Source of the DNA: CAZVLQ01 sp964628185
GTDB taxonomy: Bacteria > Pseudomonadota > Zetaproteobacteria > Mariprofundales > Mariprofundaceae
NCBI GenBank assembly: GCA_964628185.1
Contig: CAZVLQ010000007.1
Location: forward strand, 26,146-90,145
Length of the DNA stretch: 64,000 nt
Direction of reading: 5' to 3'
Below the pieces are notes generated by a model. The model was not told the origin of the DNA and made no database searches. It saw nothing but the letters and a program-made list of their open reading frames with translations. Positions 51,019-59,966 of the stretch are shown here, piece by piece; the first letter of the stretch is position 1; every line of letters begins with the position of its first letter. The translations under genes and the position numbers were made by a program.

Positions 51019-52149
51019 ATGATGCGTATCATGATCAGTGCCGGTGAAGCCTCCGGGGATTTGCACGCTGCGGGCGTGGTGCGTGCCTTGCAGACGCATC
51101 TGGACAACCCCGAGATTTTCGGCATTGCAGGGCCCGCAATGCGACAGGCCGGATGTCATTCACTCATCGAAATGGAGCAGTTGAATGTTATGGGGGTCAG
51201 CGACGTGTTGAAATCCCTGCCGCGTATCTACCGGGTGGAAAAAACAGTACTTGCCCGGGCTCGGGCGCAAAGGCCAGATGTGGCGATTCTGGTTGATTTT
51301 CCCGGTTTTCATATGCATCTGGGAAGCAGATTGCGCCGGCTTGGGATTCCGGTCATCCAGTATATTGCTCCCAAGCTCTGGGCCTGGGGGGCGTGGCGGC
51401 TGAATCGTTTGCGCCAGTCACAGGATAAACTCGCCTGCATCCTTCCTTTCGAGACGGAATGGTTTGGCGAGCGTGGCATACCGGCCACTTACGTCGGCAA
51501 TCCGAGCGCGGTTGAATGCACGGCCGGATGGAGCGCTTCCGAGTTCAGGCGATATCTTGGCCTGGAGCAGGATGCGGCGGTTCTCGCCTTGCTGCCGGGC
51601 AGCCGGCCGGCGGAGCTGGCGCGGCATGTGCCGTTGTTTGCACGGGTCTGGGAGCAGGTCAGGCGTCAGCGTCCCGATGTTACATGCGTCGTGCCACTTG
51701 CGCCGGGGGTGGATGCCTCCATGCTGGACCTCCTGATCAGGCAGGGCGCGCTGACCGTCGACCGCCTGACGCCGGGTTTCGCCCTGCGGGCCGATGCCGC
51801 GGTGGCCGTTTCGGGCACGGCTACGCTGGAACTTGCGCTCTGGAATGTGCCTTCGGTACTGGTCTATCGGACATCCGCCCTGACTGAATTCATGGCCCGC
51901 AGGTTTGTACGGCTTCAACATATCGGGCTGGCCAACATCCTGCTCGGTGATCAATCCGTGATGCCCGAGCTGATTCAACGGGATGCATCACCGTGTAAGA
52001 TTGCGGCATCATTGTTGCCATTGCTCGAAAACGGCGCCCGGGCCGGGCAGCAACGAAAGGCCTTTACCCGCTTGCGCACGTCTTTGGGCGGCAAGAACCC
52101 CGCCCGGGAGATTGCCTCACTGGTCAGGGACATGCCTATCAATTCATGA
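51019..52149 (+). CDS. lpxB: Lipid-A-disaccharide synthase
   Basis: 376 residues, a GT-B glycosyltransferase that condenses lipid X with UDP-diacylglucosamine. ISAGEASGDLHAAGVV at the N-terminus, GFHMHLG, YIAPKLWAWG, LPGSRPAELARH and SGTATLELAL are characteristic. Two adjacent ATGs (51019, 51022) are possible. It ends the envelope block; the 137 bp to the next gene hold a promoter and operator for the efflux operon. Confidence 0.95.
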   Translation: MMRIMISAGEASGDLHAAGVVRALQTHLDNPEIFGIAGPAMRQAGCHSLIEMEQLNVMGVSDVLKSLPRIYRVEKTVLARARAQRPDVAILVDFPGFHMHLGSRLRRLGIPVIQYIAPKLWAWGAWRLNRLRQSQDKLACILPFETEWFGERGIPATYVGNPSAVECTAGWSASEFRRYLGLEQDAAVLALLPGSRPAELARHVPLFARVWEQVRRQRPDVTCVVPLAPGVDASMLDLLIRQGALTVDRLTPGFALRADAAVAVSGTATLELALWNVPSVLVYRTSALTEFMARRFVRLQHIGLANILLGDQSVMPELIQRDASPCKIAASLLPLLENGARAGQQRKAFTRLRTSLGGKNPAREIASLVRDMPINS

Positions 52150-52230
52150 CGGGCTTCCATGCGTCCGTATTCAGCAATGTTCGCGTTGCCAATCTTCCCA
52201 TGGTTCATAACGTAACCTGATTTTTCCTTC

Positions 52231-52278
52231 TTGACAGTCCGGGAGAGAGAACTAAGATCGCTGACCGAATGGTCGGTC
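52231..52278 (+). promoter_or_regulatory. Promoter and TetR-type operator of the efflux operon
   Basis: TTGACA at 52231-52236 and TAAGAT at 52253-52258 (16-bp spacer) give a start near 52265. The palindrome GACCGA-ATGG-TCGGTC at 52263-52278 covers that start, nine bases before the regulator gene. Autorepression by the TetR protein encoded next is the natural reading. Confidence 0.65.
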
Positions 52279-52287
52279 GGAGGGAAA

Positions 52288-52917
52288 ATGAGTCATAAAC
52301 TGAAAAAAATGTCGGATGGAGAGAAACGTATTCTCAAGGCAGCGGAAGATTTGTTTTCCAGACGTGCCTTTGATGCGGTTTCCATTCAGAAGATCGCGAC
52401 CAGGGCAGGTGTTTCCAAGGCCACGATCTTTCACCATTTTTCCAGCAAACAGGCCTTGTATCTTGAAGTGATGAGGCGTGCATGCCTTGATATCGGGATC
52501 ATCCTTGAGTCGCTCGAAGGGACGTCCTGCCAGTCCATTAAACCCATCCGCACGTTCGCCAGCGCACATCTGCAAAACCTGTTTGAACAGGAAGATGTTT
52601 CACGCCTGATTCTGCGGGAATTAACGGATGGAAACCGTGAGCGGGGGCAGGCCATGGCCGTTGAGGTATTTGGAGAACATTTCTCCCGGCTGGTATCGCT
52701 GATCCGTAACGGCCAGGAAAAGGGCATCCTGCGCAAGGATATGGATGCCGCCGACGCCGCGGCGGCAATCGTCGGCCTGAATGTATTTCTGTTTGAATCA
52801 TGGCCCGTTCTGCGCCACCTGCCGGACACGCGCTTTGCGGACCCCGCCCATACCGGAGACAGGCTGCTGCGCCTGCTGTTGCTGGGCGTTGCCGATCGAA
52901 GGGAATACAGATCATGA
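52288..52917 (+). CDS. TetR-family transcriptional regulator
   Basis: 209 residues. The N-terminal helix-turn-helix (DAVSIQKIATRAGVSKATIF, then HHFSSKQALYLEV) is typical of TetR; the rest is a ligand-binding helical domain with no clear subgroup. The start at 52288 has GGAGGG upstream. It is the first gene of the efflux operon and overlaps the adaptor gene by four bases. It would repress the operon until a ligand, probably a pump substrate, binds. Confidence 0.9.
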   Translation: MSHKLKKMSDGEKRILKAAEDLFSRRAFDAVSIQKIATRAGVSKATIFHHFSSKQALYLEVMRRACLDIGIILESLEGTSCQSIKPIRTFASAHLQNLFEQEDVSRLILRELTDGNRERGQAMAVEVFGEHFSRLVSLIRNGQEKGILRKDMDAADAAAAIVGLNVFLFESWPVLRHLPDTRFADPAHTGDRLLRLLLLGVADRREYRS

Positions 52918-53996
52918 AATATCTGACCGGCCTTGCCATGGCCGCCGTACTGCTGGGTTCGTGCAGCGGTGATGAGAAACAGTCGCAAAACATCCCCGTC
53001 CGGACGGTTAACGTCACGGTGCAGACAGCCCGTTTGCGGGATGTTCAGATTACGGAAACGGCGGTTGGAAGGATACTGAACCCGCGTTCGGTGACCGTGT
53101 CCGCCGAGGTTCCGGCGAAAGTGGCCTGGATCGGCGTGGATGTGGGCGATAGCGTGAACAGGGGAGAAACCGTTGTTCGCCTGGATGCGCGTGACTTCAC
53201 CACCGCCGTTGCCGCCGCCGGGGCGGAAATTGCTCGTCTGAGCGCGCAGATCGGGGCACAGGAGAGGCTTGTTGAACGCTACCGGAAACTTGCTGAAAAC
53301 AAGTTTATTTCCCCCACTGCGCTCGATCAGGCGGAGGCTGAACTGGCCGCGCTCAGGCAGGCGAAAAAAATGGCCAGGGCCAGAAGTGATCAGGCCAGCC
53401 TGAACCTGACACGGACCCGGGTAAGGTCACCGATTTCGGGGCGCGTGCAGGAACGCTTCGTGGCCGCCGGCGATTACGTAAAGGCAGGCGAATCGCTGGT
53501 GAGCATTGTCGCCGGTGGCCGGATTACCATCAGCATCCCTTTCCCTGAAACAAAGGCGGGGGCTATCCATCCGGGGCAGGATGTACGTCTGCATCTTCCG
53601 GGCGGAAGGAAAACGGCGCATGCCTCGATACGCGAATTATCGCCCATGATCGGCCGGTCATCGGGTTCATTTGAAGCCCGTGTGGAGTTGAAGAATCCGG
53701 GTGGCTGGAGACCGGGTGGCAGCGTGATTGCGGAAGTGGTTGTCGAGAGACATGAACAGGCCGTCGTCGTCCCTGAAGAAAGCGTGGTTCTCCGTCCTGA
53801 AGGTGAAGTGGTGTACCTTGTTGCCGATGGCAAGGCCCTCGAACGCGCCGTGCAAACCGGCGTTCATGTCGACGGTCGCCTTGAAATCGTCAGCGGGCTT
53901 GAGGCTGGTGAGAGCATTGCGGTGGACGGCGCTTCATTTCTTACCGATGGCGCCGCTGTGCGTATTGCCGTCAGCGATAGCGGCAGGATGCCATGA
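52914..53996 (+). CDS. RND efflux periplasmic adaptor (membrane fusion protein)
   Basis: 360 residues. A lipoprotein signal ends in the lipobox LLGSC with Cys17. Next are the barrel-sandwich half (VSAEVPAKVAWIGVDVGDSV), a coiled-coil hairpin (about 90-160), the returning lipoyl half (TRVRSPISGRVQERFVAAGD) and the beta-barrel and membrane-proximal domains. It bridges the inner-membrane pump and the outer-membrane channel encoded next. It overlaps the genes on both sides by four bases. Confidence 0.92.
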   Translation: MKYLTGLAMAAVLLGSCSGDEKQSQNIPVRTVNVTVQTARLRDVQITETAVGRILNPRSVTVSAEVPAKVAWIGVDVGDSVNRGETVVRLDARDFTTAVAAAGAEIARLSAQIGAQERLVERYRKLAENKFISPTALDQAEAELAALRQAKKMARARSDQASLNLTRTRVRSPISGRVQERFVAAGDYVKAGESLVSIVAGGRITISIPFPETKAGAIHPGQDVRLHLPGGRKTAHASIRELSPMIGRSSGSFEARVELKNPGGWRPGGSVIAEVVVERHEQAVVVPEESVVLRPEGEVVYLVADGKALERAVQTGVHVDGRLEIVSGLEAGESIAVDGASFLTDGAAVRIAVSDSGRMP

Positions 53997-56900
53997 CGCT
54001 TCCCGAGCTGTCCATCCAGCGTCATGTGCTGGCCTGGATGCTGTCCGGTGTCCTTGTGCTGTTCGGACTTGTATCCTATGCCCGTATCGGTGTGGACCGT
54101 TTCCCCCAGATCGATTTTCCGATGGTTTCGGTGACCACGGTGCTGGAGGGTGCGCATCCGGACGTGGTGGATGCCTCCATCACCTCCATTATCGAGGAAA
54201 AAGTCAACAGCGTGCCGGGCATTGAGCATGTCATTTCCCAGTCATCGCCGGGCGTATCCATTGTCAACGTCCAGTTTTATCTGAAAAAGGATATTAATGT
54301 GGCCTTCAACGAGGTTCAGGCCAAGGTGAATCAGGTGTTGCGCAAATTGCCCAGGGGTATTGATCCACCCGTGGTGGCCAAGGTTGAGGTTGGCGCATCG
54401 CCTGTCATGTGGCTGTCCCTGACGGGAAACCGGACTTTGCAGCAACTCAATCAATATGCACGCAATGTTATTAAAAAACGACTGGAGAATATCAACGGCG
54501 TGGGCGAGGTGCGAACCGGCGGTGAGCGTGAACGCACGATCCGCATATGGCTGGACCTGGCGCGCATGCAAACCCTGAATGTCACCGTACCCGATGTTAT
54601 CCATGCCTTTGAGAGCGAGCATGTGCAGTTTCCAGGTGGATTCCTGGTGGGAGGTAAACGCGAATACCTGATCAAGCTTGATATGGAGTTTCATCATGTG
54701 CGGAAACTGCGGAACATGGTGGTGATGGCCCGCGGTGGCAGTCGCATTAAACTGGGGGATATCGCGAAGATCGAAGACGGGCTGGCCGATTTCCGGCAGC
54801 TTGCCCGCTTCAACGGGCGTCCCAGCGTCGGGCTGGGTATTGTGAGAATCACGGGCGCGAATACCGTAGCGATTTCAGAGGAGGTGAAACGCAGGTTGCA
54901 TGAGGAGATTCTTCCCCGCCTGCCGCCCGGCATGCAGCTTGATATTGCGACCAATGATGCCGAGATCATCGAAGGAATCGTTGATGGGCTGAAAGAGCAC
55001 CTGTTTGAGTCCGTATTGCTCGCCGCCCTGGTGGTGCTGGTGTTTCTGAAGGATATCAGGGCCACGCTGATAATATCGCTTGCTATTCCCGTTTCATTAC
55101 TGGCGGCAATCGCAGTCGCCTTTTTTTTCGGCTATACGCTGAATCTGATGACATTGCTGGCGCTGCTGCTTCTCATTGGCGTGGTTGTGGATGATGCCAT
55201 CGTGGTGCTTGAGAATATTTACCGGCATCGGGAACGGGGTCTGGAAACGGATACCAGGCAGGCGGCTATCAGGGGCAGCCGTCAGGTCGCCTTTGCCGTG
55301 GTGGCCGCCAGCCTGACCCTGGTTGCCATCTTTGCGCCGGTGATCTTTCTGGGCGGTCTGGTCGGACGTTTTTTCCAGGCTTTTGCCGTTGTGGTCACCT
55401 TTGGCGTTCTGGCTTCCATGCTGGTTGCCCTGTCATTGACGCCAATGCTTTGTTCACGCCATCTTAAGATCGGGAAAAAGCACGGAGCCATATACGGGTT
55501 TTTCGATGCGGGATTCGTGGCGCTGGACCGTTTCTACAGGTGGCTGCTGAACTGGGTGCTTGGCCATCGCTGGACCATGCTGGCACTGGCGGCGATCATA
55601 TTTGTGTCCAGTATCTTTCTGTTTTCCGTCATCGGCAAGGGCTTCGTACCCAGGGAGGATGAAAATCGCTTTATGGTGATTTTCAAGGCGCCTCTGGGCG
55701 CATCCGTCCATGATACCGGCGAGAAATTGAAGGCCATCGAGACCGTGCTTCGTCATCACCCCGAGGTGATGAACTTTTTCGCCGCCATTGGCCTTGGCCA
55801 GGCGGGGCAGGTGAACCAGGGCATGGCCTTTGTACATCTGACGCCCAAGGAGGGGCGCAAGATTCGTCAGTGGCAGCTTATCCCGTCCATTCAGAAAGAT
55901 CTGTCCGCGATTCCCGGCCTGCATGCCTTTGTCATGCGTGTGCCGATTATCGGAGGCATGCGCGGCGAACCCTTGCAGTTCGGCCTCACGGGCCCGAACC
56001 TGGGTAAAACCGCGCAATTGTCTTATGCCTTGCTGGAGCAATTGCGGAAAGTTTCCGGCATAGGGCATGTCGACCTGGACCTGCAGCTTGATCTCCCCGA
56101 GCTGAACCTGCAGGTGGACCGCGTCCGCGCCCGGGAACTGGGCATCACGGCCCGTGAAGCGGCACTGACGGTGAATGTACTGGCCGGCGGTCTTGATGTG
56201 GCGAAATATAATGACGTGCCGGGCGACGGCAATCGTTATGATATCCGCCTCAAGGCGAGCGGGGGGGCACTGAGGTATCCGGCGGATCTGTCTAAAATAT
56301 ATGTACGGGCCGCTGATGGCCAACTGGTGCGTCTGGATACGGTTTCCCGCTGGCACAAGGCTCTCGGACCGGCCGTGGTGCCGAAAATGGATTTGCGTTA
56401 TGCCGGGATGTTTTACAGCACCCCGTCCATGCCGCTCGGAGCTGCGGTGCAGCTTGTCCGGAAGGAGGCGGCGAAACTGTTGCCGCCGGGTTATGGCATC
56501 ACCTTCCTGGGTCAGGCTTCCGAGTTCGGTAAGACGGCAAAAAATATGATCTTCGCCTTTGCCATGGCCATGATTCTTGTGTACATGGTTCTGGCCAGCC
56601 AGTTTAACTCATTCCTGCAACCATGGGTGCTGATGCTGGCGCAGCCGCTGGCCGTAGTCGGTGGAGCGGCGGCTCTGTGGGTGAGCGGAGATACCCTTAA
56701 CATTTTTTCCATGATCGGGCTTGTTCTTCTGGTTGGTCTGGTGGCCAAAAACTCAATCCTGCTGGTCGACTTTACCAATCAGCTTCGGGCCAAAGGCGAA
56801 GGCATTGATGATGCGCTCCGGAAGGCGTGCCCGATTCGCATGCGTCCGGTTCTGATGACTTCCCTGACCATTATCTTCGCCTTGCTGCCGACCGCGCTTG

Positions 56901-57061
56901 GCTTGGGACGGGGCAGTGAAATGACGATCCCCATGGCCGTGGCCGTGGTGGGAGGGATGATTTCTTCCACCCTGCTAACGCTTCTGGTCGTGCCCGCGGC
57001 CTATTCCCTTCTCGAACACGGTATCACCCGTTTCAGGCAATGGCGCGGACGAACTGTATGA
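53993..57061 (+). CDS. RND-family efflux permease (HAE1/AcrB type)
   Basis: 1022 residues with the two-fold repeat of six-helix bundles and large periplasmic loops. The proton-relay Asp pair is in GVVVDDAIVVLENIYRH in TM4; the hydrophobic N-terminal helix with PELSIQRHVLAWM and the C-terminal VPAAYSLLE-type ending are standard. Family wording points to the proton-driven drug/amphiphile group rather than heavy-metal pumps. The substrate is unknown. Confidence 0.94.
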   Translation: MTLPELSIQRHVLAWMLSGVLVLFGLVSYARIGVDRFPQIDFPMVSVTTVLEGAHPDVVDASITSIIEEKVNSVPGIEHVISQSSPGVSIVNVQFYLKKDINVAFNEVQAKVNQVLRKLPRGIDPPVVAKVEVGASPVMWLSLTGNRTLQQLNQYARNVIKKRLENINGVGEVRTGGERERTIRIWLDLARMQTLNVTVPDVIHAFESEHVQFPGGFLVGGKREYLIKLDMEFHHVRKLRNMVVMARGGSRIKLGDIAKIEDGLADFRQLARFNGRPSVGLGIVRITGANTVAISEEVKRRLHEEILPRLPPGMQLDIATNDAEIIEGIVDGLKEHLFESVLLAALVVLVFLKDIRATLIISLAIPVSLLAAIAVAFFFGYTLNLMTLLALLLLIGVVVDDAIVVLENIYRHRERGLETDTRQAAIRGSRQVAFAVVAASLTLVAIFAPVIFLGGLVGRFFQAFAVVVTFGVLASMLVALSLTPMLCSRHLKIGKKHGAIYGFFDAGFVALDRFYRWLLNWVLGHRWTMLALAAIIFVSSIFLFSVIGKGFVPREDENRFMVIFKAPLGASVHDTGEKLKAIETVLRHHPEVMNFFAAIGLGQAGQVNQGMAFVHLTPKEGRKIRQWQLIPSIQKDLSAIPGLHAFVMRVPIIGGMRGEPLQFGLTGPNLGKTAQLSYALLEQLRKVSGIGHVDLDLQLDLPELNLQVDRVRARELGITAREAALTVNVLAGGLDVAKYNDVPGDGNRYDIRLKASGGALRYPADLSKIYVRAADGQLVRLDTVSRWHKALGPAVVPKMDLRYAGMFYSTPSMPLGAAVQLVRKEAAKLLPPGYGITFLGQASEFGKTAKNMIFAFAMAMILVYMVLASQFNSFLQPWVLMLAQPLAVVGGAAALWVSGDTLNIFSMIGLVLLVGLVAKNSILLVDFTNQLRAKGEGIDDALRKACPIRMRPVLMTSLTIIFALLPTALGLGRGSEMTIPMAVAVVGGMISSTLLTLLVVPAAYSLLEHGITRFRQWRGRTV

Positions 57062-58428
57062 GGCGCTGGCTGATGCCGGGGATCGCCCTGCTTTGCTGCG
57101 TGAGCACTGCCCGGGCCGGGGAAATGCTGGATCTCGATGCGGCCGCGCGCATGGCCCTGGAACAGGCTCCGGCCTTTGCGGCGGCTCTGGCGGCCAGGGA
57201 TGCTTCACTTGAAGACAGGAATCTGGGGCTTGCGGGTCTGCTTCCCTTCATCAAGGGCACGGGCGAATTCAGCCATTACGAACAGAAATATTCCTATACC
57301 GAGCCCAAGAGTTTCCTTGCTTCCGACGTGGTGTTCAATCGCTTCCAGTTCGGGGCAACGATCGTGCAGCCCCTGTTTCGCCTGGATCGGTGGGCGGGCT
57401 ACGCGAAAGGAAAGCTGGCCGCTGAAATCGGCGAACTCAAGCTGTCGCTGGCGCGTCAGGCATTGCTGCTGGAGGTAGCGCAGGCCTATACCGACGTTCT
57501 GGTCGCCCGGGAGGACGTGGCTGCGATCAGGGCCCAGGAAAAGGCCATGTCAACATTGCGTGTGCAGGCCGCTGCCGCCTTTCAGGTGGGTACGGCCACG
57601 GTGAATGATGCCCTGGAGGCGGACAGCAGGCTCGATCTGGTTCGTGCCGACCGAATCCGGTCGGAAGGCAATCTGGCTACGGCGCAGGCCCGCTTTGAAT
57701 CCCTGATCGGCAGCACTCATGCAAAACTGGTTCCCTTCGCCCGGCATATGCATGCAAGTTTGCCCAGGCCGGATGATAGTGTTCACTGGCGGGAGGCCGG
57801 TGTGCACCATGCCCTGCCCGTACTGGTCGCTGAGAAGAAGCTGGCGGTTGCAAAACAGGAGGTTACAAGGTCGATTGGCGCGGGGCTGCCGGGAATCGAC
57901 GCAGTCGCGGGACTGGACAGGGAAAAAGTGACCAACAATCTGTTTGATACCGGTTCAACGGTAAAAACCGAACAACTGGGTATTCAGATGGAGGTGCCGC
58001 TGTACGCGGGCGGCGGCACCCGGGCTCAGTTGCGCAAGGCCAGGAAGCTGCAGGTGAGGGCGGATTATGAACTGGGAGATACGCGCCGGAAGGCCGGTCT
58101 GTCGGCGAACAATGCATACCTCGGCGTGAAATCCGCGGCGGCGCGCATGCACGCCCTCGAACACGGGGTTACGACAGCGGAAATGGCCAGACGGGCGGCA
58201 CAGGCTGGATATGAGGTCGGATTGCGCACCATTGTTGAACGCCTGGATGCGGAAGACCGCCTGGCCGGGGCGCGTCGTGACCTGGTTCGGGCCAAGGCGG
58301 ACTATTTACTTGCGAGGCTGCAATTGTCCGCCGCCGTGGGCAGCCTGGGCATACCGGAAATCGAGAAAGCCAACAAAATACTGGCGCGGGCAGGAGCGCG
58401 CGGGAATGAAAAAAACGGGGACGGCTAG
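57058..58428 (+). CDS. TolC-family outer membrane channel
   Basis: 456 residues. A signal peptide (to about residue 20, ending TARA-GE) is followed by two OEP repeats of long helices and short beta strands. It is the outer-membrane duct for the RND pump and starts on the ATG overlapping the permease stop. The end overlaps the convergent trxA by four bases: the palindrome CTAG supplies the stop codon on both strands. Confidence 0.9.
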   Translation: MRRWLMPGIALLCCVSTARAGEMLDLDAAARMALEQAPAFAAALAARDASLEDRNLGLAGLLPFIKGTGEFSHYEQKYSYTEPKSFLASDVVFNRFQFGATIVQPLFRLDRWAGYAKGKLAAEIGELKLSLARQALLLEVAQAYTDVLVAREDVAAIRAQEKAMSTLRVQAAAAFQVGTATVNDALEADSRLDLVRADRIRSEGNLATAQARFESLIGSTHAKLVPFARHMHASLPRPDDSVHWREAGVHHALPVLVAEKKLAVAKQEVTRSIGAGLPGIDAVAGLDREKVTNNLFDTGSTVKTEQLGIQMEVPLYAGGGTRAQLRKARKLQVRADYELGDTRRKAGLSANNAYLGVKSAAARMHALEHGVTTAEMARRAAQAGYEVGLRTIVERLDAEDRLAGARRDLVRAKADYLLARLQLSAAVGSLGIPEIEKANKILARAGARGNEKNGDG

Positions 58429-58757
58429 TCGAGATGTTCCTCGATCAGCTCGACCAGCTTGGCCTTGCTGATAGCGCCGACCTTGGTTCCCTGCACATTG
58501 CCATCCCGAAACAGCATCAGCGTGGGAATGCCGCGTACGCCATATTTACCGGGTGTATTCGGATTATCATCAATATTGATTTTAGCGACAGCAATTTTCC
58601 CCTGCATTTCGTTCGCAACTTCTTCCAGAATAGGACCGATCTGCTTGCAGGGGCCGCACCATGGCGCCCAGAAATCCACGAGCACCGGGCCGGAGGCCTT
58701 TAGCACGTCATTTTCAAAGCTGTCGTCACTTACATTGGAGATATGCTCAGATGCCAT
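58425..58757 (-). CDS. trxA: Thioredoxin
   Basis: 110 residues, one thioredoxin domain with the active site WCGPC at residues 33-37 and the cis-Pro segment GIPTLMLF. No signal peptide, so it is cytosolic and reduces ribonucleotide reductase and other targets. It is convergent with the TolC-type gene. Confidence 0.96.
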   Translation of the reverse strand: MASEHISNVSDDSFENDVLKASGPVLVDFWAPWCGPCKQIGPILEEVANEMQGKIAVAKINIDDNPNTPGKYGVRGIPTLMLFRDGNVQGTKVGAISKAKLVELIEEHLD

Positions 58758-58823
58758 TTATCATGCCTCGCAACTTGATTTTTCGGCGCATACCGTAGCC
58801 GTAGCAGGGGGGTGGCGTCAACC

Positions 58824-59966
58824 ATGTCCGAAACACTGAGCAGGATGATCCGACAGCGCATGGAAAAGGCGGGCGGCTGGCTGCCGTTCGACGTCTTCAT
58901 GCATGAAGCCCTGTATGCACCGGACTCGGGCTACTATGAGTCCGCCGAGGTGTTTGGCGAAGCGGGGGACTTTGTGACGGGCCCCGGGATGGGTCCGTGG
59001 CTGGCGCATGCATTGGCCGATCTGCTGTTATGGGGCTGGCAGCAAATGGGGCGTCCCGCCGGCTGGTGCCTGGTGGAACAGGGAAGCGGAAACGGCCGCC
59101 TGCTCCGTGACGTGGTTTTTGCTCTGGAAAACACCGATTGTGCGATGCCTGCACGGATAATCTCCGTTGAGGCAAGTGAACTGATGCGCGAACGGCAAAG
59201 GGAATGTTACCTTAAAGCGGGTATGGAGGTCATTCAACGCTCAACCCTGTCGGGCATACCCCGGCAGGCGCATTGTCTGTTGTTCTGCAACGAACTTGTT
59301 GATGCATTTCCGGTGCGGTGTTTTTCCTGGCGCCACGAGTCCATGCTTGAGCGCGGAGTCTGCTGGCGGCAGGGCGGTTTCAGCTGGCAGGAAAGGGCGC
59401 TGGAACATGGGCCGACGATCGACCGGAAACTGATGCAGGCATGGCCGGAGGGCTACGTCAGCGAGTGGAATCCGCTGCTGGCATCATGGCTGGCGCAGGT
59501 ACGCGCATGCATGCGTCGGGGCTATGTGTTCTGCGTGGATTACGGTTATGCGCAGTCGGAGTATTACCGCTCTCAGCGCCGTGAGGGAACACTGCTGGCG
59601 CATCTGCGGCATCAGGCGGTGGAAGATGTGCTCTGCGATCCGGGCAGCCGTGACATCACGGCGCACGTGGATTTTACAGCTCTTGTGGAGGAAGGGGCAA
59701 GGCTGGGTTTTGAAACATGCTGCTGGATGAGCCAGGGTGCTTGGCTGGCGCAAAGCCCTTCGGTTCAGGCTATGGTTCGCCATATGGCACAGCGTACGGA
59801 TACCGAAGCGATGCAGGCCATGGCGGGGGCAAGACGCATGATGATGCCGCAGGGCATGGGCGAACTGTTCAAGCTTTGCGCCCTGGCACTGCACGCAAGC
59901 CGGGAATCGCCACCATATCTGGTCCGCTTTGATCGTAAGGATGCGCTTGCTCCTCGCCGCTCATGA
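58824..59966 (+). CDS. MidA/NDUFAF7-family SAM-dependent methyltransferase
   Basis: About 380 residues of COG1565. DSGYYESAEVFGEAGDFVTG, the SAM site VEQGSGNGRLLRDV, LLFCNELVDAFPVR and YGYAQSEYYRSQRREGTLL match the family. The eukaryotic member NDUFAF7 methylates an arginine of a complex I subunit; the bacterial substrate is unproven. The start is ATG 58824, with GTG 58812 possible. It overlaps the RNA methyltransferase gene by four bases. Confidence 0.88.
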   Translation: MSETLSRMIRQRMEKAGGWLPFDVFMHEALYAPDSGYYESAEVFGEAGDFVTGPGMGPWLAHALADLLLWGWQQMGRPAGWCLVEQGSGNGRLLRDVVFALENTDCAMPARIISVEASELMRERQRECYLKAGMEVIQRSTLSGIPRQAHCLLFCNELVDAFPVRCFSWRHESMLERGVCWRQGGFSWQERALEHGPTIDRKLMQAWPEGYVSEWNPLLASWLAQVRACMRRGYVFCVDYGYAQSEYYRSQRREGTLLAHLRHQAVEDVLCDPGSRDITAHVDFTALVEEGARLGFETCCWMSQGAWLAQSPSVQAMVRHMAQRTDTEAMQAMAGARRMMMPQGMGELFKLCALALHASRESPPYLVRFDRKDALAPRRS

